Shown: positions 21,504-32,946, counted from the first letter of the stretch. The stretch: DNA of 64,000 bases from Galeruca laticollis (GCA_963921935.1 OY998180.1:66002061-66066060), one strand, 5' to 3'. Translations and numbers: made by a program. Notes: generated by a model not told the origin, from the letters alone.

Positions 21504-22215
21504 TTTCAGTTAAATAGGTGCTTGGATAAAAGATATAAATTCGTTCTGAGGGTAGTAAAATTACAGATAATTTGTTTGACAAAAAATTTAACAAAAGTGG
21601 TGTTACTATGGTAATATTAACATGGTAGGTATGTTTTTTATAGCAAATTAAAGTTATAGATCAACTGTTACTATAAATCTGTCTTTTCAACTGACAGTGT
21701 GAATTCGAATTTTCCATAAAAAGTTTTATATAGATATCAGCCCTTGAGGACAGGATACACTATTGGTGTACCGTTTTGACAATAAAAGTACAATACCTTA
21801 TTCACATATTCCTTCCATTATTGTTTAACTGTGTCACCTGTAGAATTGGTGTAGTTGAAATATTTGATACAACACTGGTATGATGTTTATACAATTTAAA
21901 AACACTATACACTTTAATAACAGAATCATTGCAATCTTACTATTAATATGAAAAGCTTTATTTTAATATTAAAATACTAATCGATGAAAAAGATGGTTGA
22001 TATAAATTTAGATCATTTATTTATTTGCGTTTTGGATAAATTGCAAAGTTATCTCTTATTTCTCTTTTTTATTTAAAGCAGAGATATATTTCTAACCTTT
22101 TTTAAAAACATCGTTAGTTGGGCAGGCGCAGAACGAATGTTTTCATTTAAATAAGGTAGTATTGTGAAACCAAAGAATACACCAACAACGGTGTATTCTT
22201 TGGTGAAACTATGCA
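21504..22215. other. Upstream region of the putative host gene
   Basis: About 700 bases of AT-rich DNA 5' of the proposed ATG on the minus strand. No upstream exon or clear promoter motif could be chosen. A small perfect hairpin lies at 22170-22203. Confidence 0.4.
22170..22203. repeat. Perfect 14-bp inverted repeat, 6-base loop
   Basis: CCAAAGAATACACC is followed by AACAAC and then the exact reverse complement GGTGTATTCTTTGG. The function is unknown and no U-tract follows. Confidence 0.8.
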
Positions 22216-22457
22216 TAATAGTCCAGTCACGGAACGTATTAAATCAATATTTTTGGCAGAACTCTGCATTTTTGATATAAAGTAGTTTCAAAGATACCTA
22301 CAATAACAACGAGTACCTAAAGTATTTACTGTCTGCAGACAGAAGGGGTTTTTCGCATTTACGCAAAAACGGTAAAAGTTAGACAAAAAAGCTCTTATCT
22401 AAAATTGTAGAGCTTAAATTTTATAAAAACGTCTCTGGACTTTTTCTCCTACCTTAA
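22216..22457 (+). repeat. Partial copy of the long-TIR Tc1-like element, left of insertion
   Basis: Sequence from about 22216 to 22457 (landmarks GCATTTTTGATATAA, AAAAGTTAGACAAAAAAG, ATTGTAGAGCTTAAA, TTTTTCTCCTACC) matches 27540-27815 and, inverted, 29300-29590. It is interrupted at 22458 by a DNA transposon and continues at 27136 with AAAAATCACATGAG, which matches the uninterrupted paralogue at about 27815. Confidence 0.85.
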
Positions 22458-22894
22458 CCCAGCAAACATGAAATTGAGTACAAACTGCGACCAGCAGTTG
22501 CAATCGTTGGCAAACTAGCGGCAGCGGCTAGCCGCCATAATAGTGATGATAATTTCTAAGCGGTCCTAGTCTTGAGGTGAATTGTATGCTTGTTTATTAA
22601 GTGCCTTAATAATATTAACTTAAATTTTCCGCTGCTGATTGGTAATGCGAAGGGACTTTAAAAATTCTTAAGTTGCACATTGACATCAGTAACAAATTTG
22701 AGATGGTAGCCCTTGCAAATATATTTCAAAAAGTGTTAGTAGCACTGTTGCGTATTGGCGATTGACGTTTCATTTTCCCTCAAACCTCAAATAATAACCT
22801 TCATATTTTCATGATTTTTTTTGTCCCGGTCATCGGTCGGCGTTTGTTTATTTTTATTTATATAGTTTTAAGTTTAAAGACAACAGTTTCTACA

Positions 22895-24775
22895 ATGAGC
22901 CAGGAGAATAAAAAGTAAGTAGATTATTTCACTTCATTTGTTGTTAAAATCTTTTTAAGTGTGTGTTGAGGGGGGTTGCAAATTTTCTCAATAGTTTTAA
23001 AAAATGCCTGTTTTTTGTTGCATACAGAAACTTTTGTAAAAGAAAAACAGCAAGACAGTTAAGAAGAGCAGCCAAAAAAACAGATTCTAGTATAATTTCA
23101 ATACTTGAGATTGATCTGGCATACTAGATTCTAGTGAAATGATAAATAGTGGAAGTCCTTTGGTCAACATCCCCACTAGTAGTAAAGTTACCAACAGCAG
23201 CAGTAGTATTAATGCAAACGAGGGTGACATTCTCGGTGATTTAAATACATCCAACTCGAATGATAGTAATGATTCAGTATTAATTAGTTGTGATTCAACG
23301 TTAATTAGTTCTGATTCAGATAGATCAAATATTTATAATCCTTTAACATCTGCTTCAGATTGTAATAACTTAAATTATCAAAGACAACAAGTTCAAAGCT
23401 CCAAGGAATTCTTAGAGAATGGTCCTTAAATAACAATGTTACTCATACAGCTCTTACACAGCTTTTAAAATGGTTAAATACTTCACCCGATTTAAATAAC
23501 ATTCATTTAGATGCAAGAACATTATTAAATACACCTTCAAAAAGCTGTACAAAGGTTATGGGTGATGGCAATTTATATTATTTTGGGATTGAAACTGGTA
23601 TCAAACAAGTTTACAAGAAATTTAATGACACACAATATGTTCATTATAATTTGATATTTAATATAGATGGAATAAAAGTTTGAAAGAGTCATTTTGGCCT
23701 ATATTGTGTCGTGTATTAGAGTATAAACATGAACCTCCGTTTGTGGTTGCCATATTTTCAGGCAAGAGTAAACCCCCATTAAATTGTTTTTTTAACGATT
23801 TTGTTGCTGAGCTGAATAAATGTATAGAAAATGGTATTATGATTAACACAACTAAACTAAATATCATTGTCAGAGCATTTATTTGTGACTATCCAGCTAG
23901 AGCTTTTATAAAAAATGTTGTAGGACATTCTTCAAAATATGGTTGTGATAAATGTGTTGTTGAGGGCAAAAAGGAAAATGGAACTTTAGCTTTCTGTAAT
24001 CTACAGGCAACTTTACGATTAGGTACTGACTGGGATAAAATACATTTTTTTTTAAATTATGAAACTGATTCCTCGGAAAGTGATGATGATGATTATGAGC
24101 TACACAATGCATATAGAAAATATTATAAAGGTCTAACACCATTGTCGACAATTTTGAATATTAAAATGGTTTCAATGTTTCCAATAGATTATATGCATTG
24201 CATATGTTTAGGGGTTGTCAGAAAGATGCTTTTTATTTGGAAAAGTGGTCATCGATTAGTACGACTAAGTATTGAGAAATATAATTTATTAGAGAACAAA
24301 ATTAAGGAATTAGGAAGTTTTTGGCCAGTTGAATTTAATCGTAAACCAAGGTCCTTACAGTATTTAGATTATTGGAAGGCATCAGAATTTAGGCAGTTTA
24401 TTTTGTATGTGTCTCCTCTTCTGTGCGATATTTTACCAGAGCATATGTTCTGTAATTTAATGTTATTAAAATTTGCAGTGATAATTTTATTGAATAAACA
24501 CTTAAATTCATTTTATAATGAATAGGCTAATAAGTTACTGGTAAGTTTTGTAAAAAATGCTATACAAATATATGGTAAGGAGTTCTGTGTGTATAATGTT
24601 CATTCATTAATACATCTTGTTCAGATGCTCAGAAATATGAATCAATAAATGATATTAGTTGTTTTCCATTTGAAAACCATCTGTATTTCTTGAAAATCTC
24701 ATTACGTAAATCTAATCAGTGTTTACAGCAAGTGGTGAATAGAATCTTGGAGGGAAGGAAACTAATTCACACTGG

Positions 24776-24840
<65 letters not shown>

Positions 24841-25186
24841 GATGAAAGATCCACTGAAGGTATAAAATTTTTAAGGAAAACTTATGGACAATAGACTTTG
24901 GTAATAATTGTGCTTTCATAAATGATAATGATATAACAATTTTACATATTCAGTCAATATTCGAAAAAAATGATGAAATATACTTTAAAGGCCGCCATTT
25001 ACAAAAAATAAAGCCTTTTTTAGATTATCCAACAGCTAGTGATATAATTCACTTATTTGAAGTTTCAATAAATATTGAAGGTGACCTTGTTGAATATATA
25101 CACTCTGTGAATGACATAAAATGTAAAGGTCTGTTGTTAAAACTTACAGAAACATATATAGTGTGTCCATTAAATCATTTTGATTA
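22895..25186 (+). pseudogene. Tnp2/CACTA-like transposase, decayed
   Basis: A short first exon (22895-22914, MSQENK) with a GTAAGT donor joins after a CATACAG acceptor (23026) to a basic segment, NFCKRKTARQLRRAAKK. A Ser/Asn-rich linker follows (23139-23429), then ALTQLLKWLNTSPDLNN and LDARTLLNTPSK (about 23450-23550), FNDTQYVHYNLIFNIDG, and the large block 23680-24525 with FWPILC, FVVAIFSGKSKPP, RAFICDYPARAFIKNVVGHS, the zinc-like YGCDKC, FPIDYMHCICLGVVRKML and YWKASEFRQF. The tail contains HIQSIFEKNDEIYFKGR (about 24950) and ends at TAG 25186. Frameshifts near 23110, 23410 and 23680, stops and a TA microsatellite (24778-24839) break it. This family is widespread in arthropod genomes. Confidence 0.8.
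24778..24839. repeat. TA microsatellite inside the transposase
   Basis: About 60 bases of nearly pure TA repeats interrupt the transposase C-terminal region. It is a post-insertion expansion that adds to the loss of the frame. Confidence 0.9.
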
Positions 25187-25464
25187 GTTGTATTTTTTTA
25201 AATATTAAAACTTATGTATATATTGTTTGCTTTAGATTGAATACTAAGTATGTTTCAGTTCTAGTTTGTTGTTAAAAATAGTTTCTTTTGTTTTTTGGAT
25301 TTACACACAGGTACTAACTAATTTGATCATTGAGAATATATTTAATAAGTTGCATCACCTCACAGCAAGTTTTTGAGAATAATTACATACTACTTCTGCT
25401 TTTGTTACTACTAAATACACTTTGGAGAAATTGATTAAGGTAATAAAATTTTGGGTTATAGATA

Positions 25465-26603
25465 TGTTGTTGTTGAATTTCCTGAGGATGAAGGGCAATG
25501 TCCCATAATTGGAGTTATTTCAAGTAGCTGGATATTCGAGCAGGATGGCAATATTTACCTGCCCCCAAGAAAAAAATCCAAGCAGTAACCACCACCACCA
25601 TTAATCTGCAAAACACAAAATTAACTAATGTGCAGGACAGAGTAAGTCACTCATCTCGAAAGGGAATGGAAGGAAAGGGAGAAAGATGCATCCAATTTTG
25701 GATAATAAAAGTAATACTTTATGCATATGATATTCTATTATACCTATTAAAATTTTCATTAAATTTTGATGTTATAATCATTGGAACGTTGTAAAAATTC
25801 ACAAATTGTCCTCATTTAATATATATTTGAAGAAATTATCCTAATTTAATATTAGTATGTATAGTGTAATTTCCTAAATAAAATTTTTTAAGGGATACTC
25901 ACAGAAATGTTTGAGCAGCTCGCCATAATAAAAGAAAACATAAACTACCTCATGGAAGTTTGTACTGAACTAATGCAACTGAATGATTTCAAAGATTTCG
26001 AAAATTTTAATACAGAATTAACCGACCAAAATAAATTCTCAGAAGCTGTTAAGTATAAATAATGTACAAAGAAAAATAACATGAGTAATCCTTATTAGCA
26101 ATATACGGATTGATCAATAACAATTTTGTTAACTAAAATTATTCTTTCCCTCTCATTGTGCTATTTAAAGTGTGGGGTAATAAAATCTTTTCCAATTTTT
26201 TTTTCTTGTGCACAAATTCTAATTTACATTTATTATGTTTTTAGTGTAGATGGTTATCTTGTGTTGGAGGAAAAGATGTTGGGGAAAGTACCAGAAAAAT
26301 TTTGACTAAACTCATTTCCAACCAACTGGCAGTGAAATCAAATTGGACGGGCCGAAACGATAAAAACGGATTAAGGCAGATGACAATTTTCATAAATCTA
26401 ATTCTTGGTAATATATGTTAATGATGTACTTTCTTTATTTTTACCGTTTGTTTTTTTTAGTATCAGTTAGAAAAAATCCATTGTGTAGTAATGCAACACT
26501 AGATAATGTAGAACAAATAATTAAATCGTGGCTGAGGACTGCTTATGACAGAGATGGCGGCAGGTCCCGACGCAAGGAAAAAAAGGCGGAGGATGAAATG
26601 TAA
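25465..26603 (+). CDS. DUF4806-type accessory protein, multi-exon
   Basis: Exons that keep phase: (a) about 25465-25584, YVVVEFPEDEGQCPIIGVIS and SSWIFEQDGNIYLPP, donor GTAACC; (b) about 25893-26047, EMFEQLAIIKENINYLMEVC and LNDFKDFENFNTELTDQNK, donor GTTAAGT; (c) 26245-26407, CRWLSCVGGKDVGESTRKIL, TKLISNQLAVKSNWTGRNDK, donor GTAATA; (d) 26461-26603, VSVRKNPLCSNATLDNVEQI, IKSWLRTAYDRDGGRSRRKE and a stop. The order, a VV.F...SSW...LPP start followed by a GGKD...LFTN.LA..Y.W.G domain, is that of DUF4806 proteins, which are multicopy in arthropods. Unlike the neighbouring transposase it shows no break in exons b-d. The upstream start exon and the a-b junction are uncertain. Function unknown. Confidence 0.7.
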
Positions 26604-27135
26604 CGTTTTTAGACTTTCTTATTTTACATGAGTTGTTTTTTATTTTACAAGAGTGATGATGTTTTTTATTTATTTTGATTGTTTTTTATTTTCTAGTTTA
26701 TTTATTTTATGTAAAATTGTTTTGAATTTGTATTATTTTTTTAATTGTAAATATTTTATTGGAAAATATATTTTAGTTTATATTTTAAGCCACTTTATTT
26801 TTTTTGAAACACCCTGAATAAATTGGTCAGCAATACGACAATTATCCACTATCCAAACTACACAGTTTTTACATACCGCCTTTAAAGGTATAATAATATA
26901 CACAAAGCCTTAATCATACCTCCGTTTTACATAGGCAATTGAACTTTATCATGCCTATATCATTACATAAAAGGCCCTTAAATGAGATGGCAGCAAGGAA
27001 TGAGCGGCCCGTCTGGCGGCCTCCTTACCATATAATATGCGGGACGATTAAGTACTGCCTTGCAGGCCCGACGTTAGTCTGATGCGGCAAGGAACGTCGC
27101 GCCTCTATTAACCCTTAAAGGAATTGTTTGCTGGG

Positions 27136-27251
27136 AAAAATCACATGAGTTGGGGAGTTTTTAAGTTTAAGGGATGGACGTAAATATTAAAGAACCGTAA
27201 GTGGTAGAAAAATAAGAGGATTATTTTTTTTAAATTGCTTAAAAAATATGT
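27136..27251 (+). repeat. Continuation of the interrupted Tc1-like copy
   Basis: Directly after the transposon right end the sequence AAAAATCACATGAGTTGG, TTTAAGTTTAAGGGATGG and ATATTAAAGAACCG matches 27815-27890 and resumes what stopped at 22457. Confidence 0.85.
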
Positions 27252-27812
27252 AATCTTTAATTTAATTAATAAATTATTGAGATTTTCTTTCAACCCCCCT
27301 CCTCGATTTCTTAAAATTCTCACAGGTTTTGGCCCTTTCGAGAGTTGACCTTTAATAGCGGTTTTTGAGAAAAACGTAAAAATCATCGAGTTCGACAGTT
27401 TTCACAAAACCTCTCTCTAAAATGATTTCATTTTTGAATTCATGAGGATCGAAAACCCCTTCACTCAAAAATGCGACCTTTTGCGGAATATTTCGAGTTA
27501 AGAGCTATTTTGACTCTGGAGTATTTATTAGCTTGGAATCTGCATTCACTTGTTTAGTCCAATTTAGAAAGGTGTTGAATAAAAATGTTTGACAAAACTT
27601 TGCATTTTTGATATAATGTAAGTTTCAAATACAATAACAATGTGTAAAGGTTTCAGTATCTGCAACCCGTGGCAGGGATTGAACAAGTATTTTAAATAGG
27701 TTTTTTTCCGCAATTACTCAAAACCAGTAAAAGTTAGACAAAAAAGTTCTTATCTAAAATTGTAGAGCTTAAAATTTTATAAAATAGTTTCTCGACTTTT
27801 TCTCCTACCCTG
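27252..27812 (+). repeat. Left arm of the Tc1-like element
   Basis: It matches the inverted right arm from the ATTTCTTAAAATTCTCACAGG landmark region through the TTTTTCTCCTACCC region, with moderate divergence. The minus-strand open frame 27141-27386 has no domain. Confidence 0.8.
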
Positions 27813-28977
27813 AAAATTACATGAGTTAGGGAGGTTTTAAGTTTAAGGGATGGACGAAAATATTAAAGAACCGTAAGTAGTAGAAAAATAAGGGGATTAA
27901 TTTTTTAAATTGTTTAAAAAAATGTATATCTTCAATTCTAGAGATACAGATTTGGTTTTTATAGTTGAAAAAATAGAACAATTTGAAACCTTCAAATTGA
28001 AATTTTAATGTTTAAAGGTTAATAAATAAATAATAATTTTTCGCCATATTCGGAGCCCTCGTAAAATGTCCTAAATTTAACAAAAATATTTTTAAATGGC
28101 TGGGCAATATACATCAACATTTAAAAAATACGATATTGATGAAATGGCCAAGGCACGTCGAAGTAGAATTACTGTTCATTGATTGCCACCTTAGAATAAT
28201 AATAAACATAGAGAAGGCTATTCATTCATAAACACGTTTATTTTTGCGGCCAACAGTTCTAAACGCCAGTAGTGAAATAATGAATGAATTACAAAATGTG
28301 GGGATAGTGTTGTAGCTACATGGCCTTGCTAATTTCGGCTGTTTTTCTGACAAACTTGGCACCGACGAACCATGATAATCCAAAAACATTAAATTAATTA
28401 ACTTAAAAGTTTATTTTGTGACTAAAAGGTTTGAAAAACACATCAAAACGAAAGAACTCTCTAGTCGTAATGGCGCTGGTATAAACAAACCACGTTTGGC
28501 ATTATTTACTACAATACTACGACCTGTTCGAAATGATCGTCAATTACAGTCTGACGATATTTGCATCTCTCTTTATACGGTAATGAAACAAGGACAAAAC
28601 TACTAAAAAGATTACTATTGACACATTAAACACGTACTGAAATTTTGAGCAATGTTGCCACTTTTAGTTATAGCGATAAAGGTATCTAAGGATACAACAA
28701 ATACTTGTTTAAAATTTATATAAGAATATGCCTTCATTAAATAAAATTCAACTATTATTAATTAATTTTAAAAATAGCGACTCAAATGCATAAATTAGTA
28801 TGACTTTTCTCATTTGCATAACTTTTTAACACATTTTCAATTGAACTTCTAATTTCATTTTTCCTGCAACTAAAGAGAAGTTGTAAATATGGCAAAGCAG
28901 TGGAAGTGTCCGCAAGTGAGCTTAGAATGTGACTCAATGTTTGGGGCAAGAAAAGATCAAAACAAACATATCTATTT

Positions 28978-29272
28978 TATTTGTTAATCTGAGATTTCCA
29001 CCACATTATTGCGAATTTAATCCGATCAAGCTTATAAGGGCACAAATATAAAAGGATATGTGGCTCACCAAATCCAATATTTAAACTTGGTGATGTTCGG
29101 CAACTTGTATTGCAATTATTATCAAAAATTACGAAAGAAAATTGGCAAAAATCATAGTTCACAACAGGAACAAAAGATGTGGGAGCTTGACAAAATGGTA
29201 AAGGAAATTATAGAACCACTTGTTATATCTTTTGCAATCGATAATGAATCAAGTGAAGATCACCTCGACTAA
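28978..29272 (+). pseudogene. Tc1-like transposase C-terminal fragment
   Basis: Frames give LRFPPHYCEFNPIKLIRAQI, where family members have a Glu in the ELNPIE motif (third catalytic residue), then after a frame change KGYVAHQIQYLNL, and in 29060-29272 EQKMWELDKMVKEIIEPLVI with an acidic SSEDHLD end and a stop. This is the recognisable end of an insect Tc1/mariner-type transposase. The first two catalytic Asp residues are not visible upstream, so most of the protein is lost. Confidence 0.7.
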
Positions 29273-29317
29273 ACTAATTATAATTATCAATATGTTGGGA
29301 AAGTATTTTTCCAAGTA

Positions 29318-29888
29318 CAGGCGGGTAGAAAAAAGTTGAGAAAGCTTTTTTATGTACAATTTTTAGCTCTACAATTTTAGATAAGAACTTTTTTGTATAA
29401 CTTTTACTGTTTTTGAGTAATTGCGAAAAAAACCCTTTTTAAAATACTTGTTCAACCCCTGCCAGGGGTTGCAGACACTGAAACCTTTACACATTGTTAT
29501 TGTATGTTTGAAACTACATTATATCAAAAATGCAAAGTTTTGTCAAACATTTTTATACAATACCTTTCTAAACGGGACTAACAAGTAAACGCAGATTCCA
29601 AAAGCTAATAAATATCACAGAGTCAATACTCGATGGTCAAAATATAGCTCTTAACTGGAAATATTCCGCAGAAGGTGACATTTTTGAGAAAAGGGGTTTT
29701 TGATCCTCAGAAATTCAATACTGAAATCATTTTAGAGAGGGGTTTTGTGAAAACTGTCGAACTCGATGATTTTTACATTTTCCTCAAAACCCGCTATTAT
29801 AGGTCAACTCTCAAAAGGACCAACCTGTGAGAATTTTAAGAAATCGATGAGGAAAATTTCAATAATTTTTATTAATTTTTAAATTGAT
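29318..29888 (-). repeat. Right arm of the Tc1-like element
   Basis: Inverted copy of 27252-27812, including the GATATAATG/CATTATATC word and the TCTACAATTTTAGATAAGAA landmark. Confidence 0.8.
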
Positions 29889-30199
29889 GTTTACTTTGAT
29901 TTCGAGCAGCATCTAATATTAGATGGTTTTTTTCACAAAATCATGAAAGTTTTTACATGAAATATCGAAGTTTGTCAGTATCTGTAAGGCCCGCCGCAAA
30001 ATGAGACGCAGCTTGGTAAGGTGCCGCAGCGCTAGTCACAGTCACGGCGAGTTTTTGTGAGCCTAATAAGGAATATAACATGCGCATATTTCTTCGCAGC
30101 GTGACGTGATGCAGTTTTGGTGCAAAGTAACCCTGCTGAACGCCGTGTGTAGTTGCCGCAGTCCTTCTCAGAAGATCTCGGCTCACGGCGTGTGTGTTT

Positions 30200-30345
30200 T
30201 GAAAACCATAGAAGAAAAATTAATCGAAGCTGTGCGGATTCGACAAGTTTTGTAGGTACGATACAGGTCATGTAGAATACATGAGGACAAAACAAAAAAC
30301 TGGAATATGGAAGAAAGTCGCTAAAGAAATCAATATGAAAACTGG
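30200..30345 (+). pseudogene. MADF-domain fragment
   Basis: The plus strand encodes EEKLIEAVRIRQVL, then a stop and one-base frame change, then YDTGHVEYMRTKQKTGIWKK and VAKEINMKTG before a possible GTTAGT donor at 30346. This is the first two-thirds of a MADF DNA-binding domain, the partner protein that brings PIF/Harbinger transposase to its ends. The frame break makes it non-functional. Confidence 0.7.
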
Positions 30346-30812
30346 TTAGTCTTTTTATTTATTGTACATTGAATAAATGTATCTGAGTACTTCCCTCTAG
30401 CAACACTTTCCCTCTGCCGAGGTACGGCATCTGCAGAGTTAAAATATTTTTTTAAATTCTGACGGATCGCAAAAGCTTTCTGTGTACTTCGTCGAGATTT
30501 GGTTGATTGCAGTGGCCGCAGCTGATCTTGTGGCATATCTTCTTTTTTGTCGTCTTCACTTTGAGGTACTGAATAATGCCTTAAATATTTGTCTAATAGG
30601 CAAGCTGCCTTAACAACATCAATGAAACTTCCTACTTTGATCTCAAAAGATGTTCGGGAAACTCGAAAACGCAAGGCAAGTATACCGAAAGCGCAGTCAA
30701 CCGTTTGGCGCGCTCGCGATAGTCTGTAATTAAAGACTTTGTTTTCATAATTGTCAGTAACACTTCGTTTAGGATAAGGTCGCACCATATTCTCAGATAA
30801 AGGCCATGCCAT
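30330..30812 (-). pseudogene. PIF/Harbinger transposase C-terminal part
   Basis: The 160-codon open frame starts WPLSENMVRPYPKRSVTDNY and contains VFNYRLSRARQTVDCAFGIL, ALRFRVSRTSFEIK and VVKAACLLDKYLRHY, the C-terminal half of the DDE_Tnp_4 domain. The last catalytic Glu normally sits in the ...RR.VENAFGIL region; here VDCAFGIL has Asp in place of Glu. The N-terminal half with the first two catalytic Asp residues is absent. Confidence 0.8.
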
Positions 30813-30815
30813 GCC

Positions 30816-31356
30816 AACTTTGAGTCAATTACATGGAAGCTCAATGCTTTTATAGCTGCTTGACTATCAGAATGGATCGATATGTCACATTTCTGATAGT
30901 TTCCTTCTAGGTTCATTTCCACGCATCTATCAATCGCAAGTATTTCTGCCTGAAAGACGCTCGGGAAGGAGCCTAACGATAATTAGTATCTAGTGTCAGG
31001 CAAATGCTCCAGCGCCTGCTCCAGTGGTGGTTTCTAAACCATCCGTATACCATCTAATGGTGTTTTCTTTGAGAATTTGGGTGGGGTATTCCATTTCCCT
31101 ATCTCTCCTCGTATTTAGCATCGTAGTGAAATTCTTTTCCATACTTTACTTCCTTGAACAATTTGTCACTGGGAAGATTCGCTGATGAGATGTATTTTGT
31201 TAGAGAGGACCAGGCTCCCTGATTTTTAATACTCTCATTACCTGAACCTTTCTTAGATATTCTAAGAATTGCCTCTTGGGCAGATCTATCTATCATCAGA
31301 TGTAGAGGTGTGAGATCTGTAATGATCTCAAGTGCCCTAGTTGTACACGTTGTCAT
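30816..31356 (-). pseudogene. LINE post-RT region and RNase H fragment
   Basis: 31356-31099 carries RALEIITDLTPLHLMIDRSA and the usual connection after RT. 30970-30816 carries FQAEILAIDRCVEMNLEGNY and ISIHSDSQAAIKALSFHVID, where HSDSQAAIKAL is the RNase H core with a catalytic Asp. The domain ends after SKLAWHG at the junction with Harbinger. Confidence 0.8.
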
Positions 31357-31368
31357 AGCTCCAGTGAT

Positions 31369-32946
31369 TCACACACAGGCAAGCCTTTGAACTTTGTCGA
31401 GGGTCTTCCTCGTGTTGTACTGACTTGCTTTTGTATGCCAAACTATTGCCATATATGTAATTGCTGGTCTCACAATCATGGCGTACATCCATAGCAGTAT
31501 TTTTGGGTTACAGCCCCACCTCTTACCAGCTAGATTTATGCACGCCATCAAAGCTCTTATTGCTTTACTAGCAGTTATTTCAACATGCTTATTGCACAGA
31601 AGTTTACTGTCTAGGGTTATCCCTAGATATTTAACTTCTGATTCCCATTCTATGATTTCCCCGTTTAAGGATATGGATTTCATGGCTGGAAGTGTTCTTT
31701 TCGGGGTAAATGGAATTACTATGGACTTGTTTGGGTTAATATTTAGCCCCACTGACAAGCACCATGGCTCAATTAATATGAGGCCCTTTTGTAATAAATC
31801 ATACAAGGTGCAATCGAACTTGCCTATTACTATTAGAACTATGTCATCAGAGTAGCCCATACATTCGAAGCCAAGCTTCGTTAGCCTGTAGAGCAACTCA
31901 TCTACTACGAGGCTCCATAGAAGAGGATATATCACTCCCCCTTGAGATGTCCCCCGAGTGGCTTTAACTGAGGTGGTTTGATTCCCCACCTGTGTCTCAG
32001 CTATCCTCGTCGTCAACAACTCATACATCCATTTTACAATGGTTTCATTCACTCCTCGCCTTTTTAGTGCTTCTTTGACAGACACATGAGTTGTGTTGTC
32101 AAAGGCCCCTGATATATCCAGGAATGCGCACATTGCGATTTCTTTGTTGTTCAAAGTTCTCTGGATCACTTCGGTCAGCTGATACAGAGCCGTATCATTT
32201 GATCGACCCGCTCTGTAAGTATGCTGACATTTATGAAGTGGCATATTCTCCAGATTCTCTGTTCTTATGTAGTTATCTACTACTTTCTCCATCGTTTTGA
32301 GTAGGAACGATGCTAGACAGATGGGTCTGAAAGATCGGGGATCAGTCCCATCTTTTTTCCCTATTTTTGGTATGAAGGTTACCCTTGCCCTTCTCCATTT
32401 TCTAGGTATTAGACCCACTGCTTCTTGTAAACGTCAGCAGATGAGGAAGAATCTCCTCTATCCCTTGCTGCAGTAGTGCTGGAAATATTCCATCCCGTCC
32501 TGGTGATTTATATGGTTGAAATGTACTTATTGCCCATTCCAACCGTTTTCTGGTAAATATTTTCTTAGCAATGGCCCAATCTTCCTTGCAGGATTTTTTG
32601 GTGTAATTATTTGCTATTTCAGTATTTGTTGCTGGTTCACTACCTCGAAAGTGGGTTCTAAGAAGAAGAATCGATCGTTCCTCTTCACCTTCCGTGTCTG
32701 ATCCGTCTGGCTTTTTCAGCGACATTGTGGAGTTAGTTCCCCCATTTGCCATGACCTTTTGTAGTCTAGCCGCTGTGTTAGTGGAAGTGATCTTTTCGCA
32801 AAAGGCTTGAAAATTAAGCCTTTTGGCCTTCCTAATCTCTTTATTGTACTGAGTAAGCTTCTCAGTGTACCTCTGCCAATTACCGTCACGTTTGGCTCTA
32901 TTAAAGAGCCGACGTACCTCTTTTCTGAGGTTTGACAGTTTCTCAT
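31369..32946 (-). pseudogene. LINE reverse transcriptase domain
   Basis: 32946-32716 gives the linker (SEKRYVGSL, LPLTQRLDYKRSWQMG); 32752-32402 gives WAISTFQPYKSPGRDGIFPA; 32418-31369 is a 349-codon open frame with WRRARVTFIPKIGKKDGTDP, RSFRPICLASFLLKTMEKVV, AFLDISGAFDNTTHVSV, GTSQGGVIYPLLW, GYSDDIVLIV (catalytic SDD-type box) and KYLGITLDSKLLCNKHV. The long open frame is intact across the palm and thumb; frame breaks lie near 32410 and 32730. Confidence 0.85.

Larger units (their letters stand above)
22458..27135 (+). mobile_element. DNA transposon with CCCAGCAAACA TIRs: transposase plus DUF4806 gene
   Basis: The left end is CCCAGCAAACA (22458) and the right end TGTTTGCTGGG-type (ending 27135), about 11-bp inverted repeats. 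Flanks compare directly with the empty paralogous site at about 27797-27840: the filled site differs by about two extra A bases, consistent with a 2-bp target duplication. Inside are a spliced but decayed transposase gene (22895-25186) and a second multi-exon gene (25465-26603), both plus strand, with GC-rich subterminal regions containing GCGGC/GCCGC words. The transposase type resembles Tnp2/CACTA-like arthropod proteins; the superfamily name is tentative. Length 4678 bp. Confidence 0.8.
27252..29888. mobile_element. Tc1/mariner-like transposon with ~560-bp inverted repeats
   Basis: Left arm about 27252-27812 and right arm about 29318-29888 are inverted copies (for example TCACAAAACCTCTCTCTAAA on the left against GAGAGGGGTTTTGTGAAAAC on the right). 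Between them, the plus strand at 28978-29272 encodes a Tc1-like transposase C-terminus. The middle (27900-28900) shows no recognisable protein and may hold secondary insertions. A second partial copy lies at 22216-22457 plus 27136-27251. Target duplication was not resolved because both ends are AT-rich. Confidence 0.75.
29985..30815. mobile_element. PIF/Harbinger remnant
   Basis: Two characteristic Harbinger proteins lie together: a MADF (Myb/SANT-like) fragment on the plus strand (30200-30345) and the C-terminus of a PIF transposase on the minus strand (30330-30812), converging tail to tail as in this superfamily. The left side (from about 29985, GGCCCGCCGCAAAATGAG) may be the element end. 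The right side is missing because the transposase is cut at about 30815, where LINE sequence on the same strand begins. Confidence 0.7.

Noticed and set aside
22454..27139. TTAA target duplication (Kolobok or piggyBac type) for the 4.7-kb transposon
   Set aside because: TTAA is present only on the left; the right flank is AAAAATC and the empty-site comparison supports about 2 bp.
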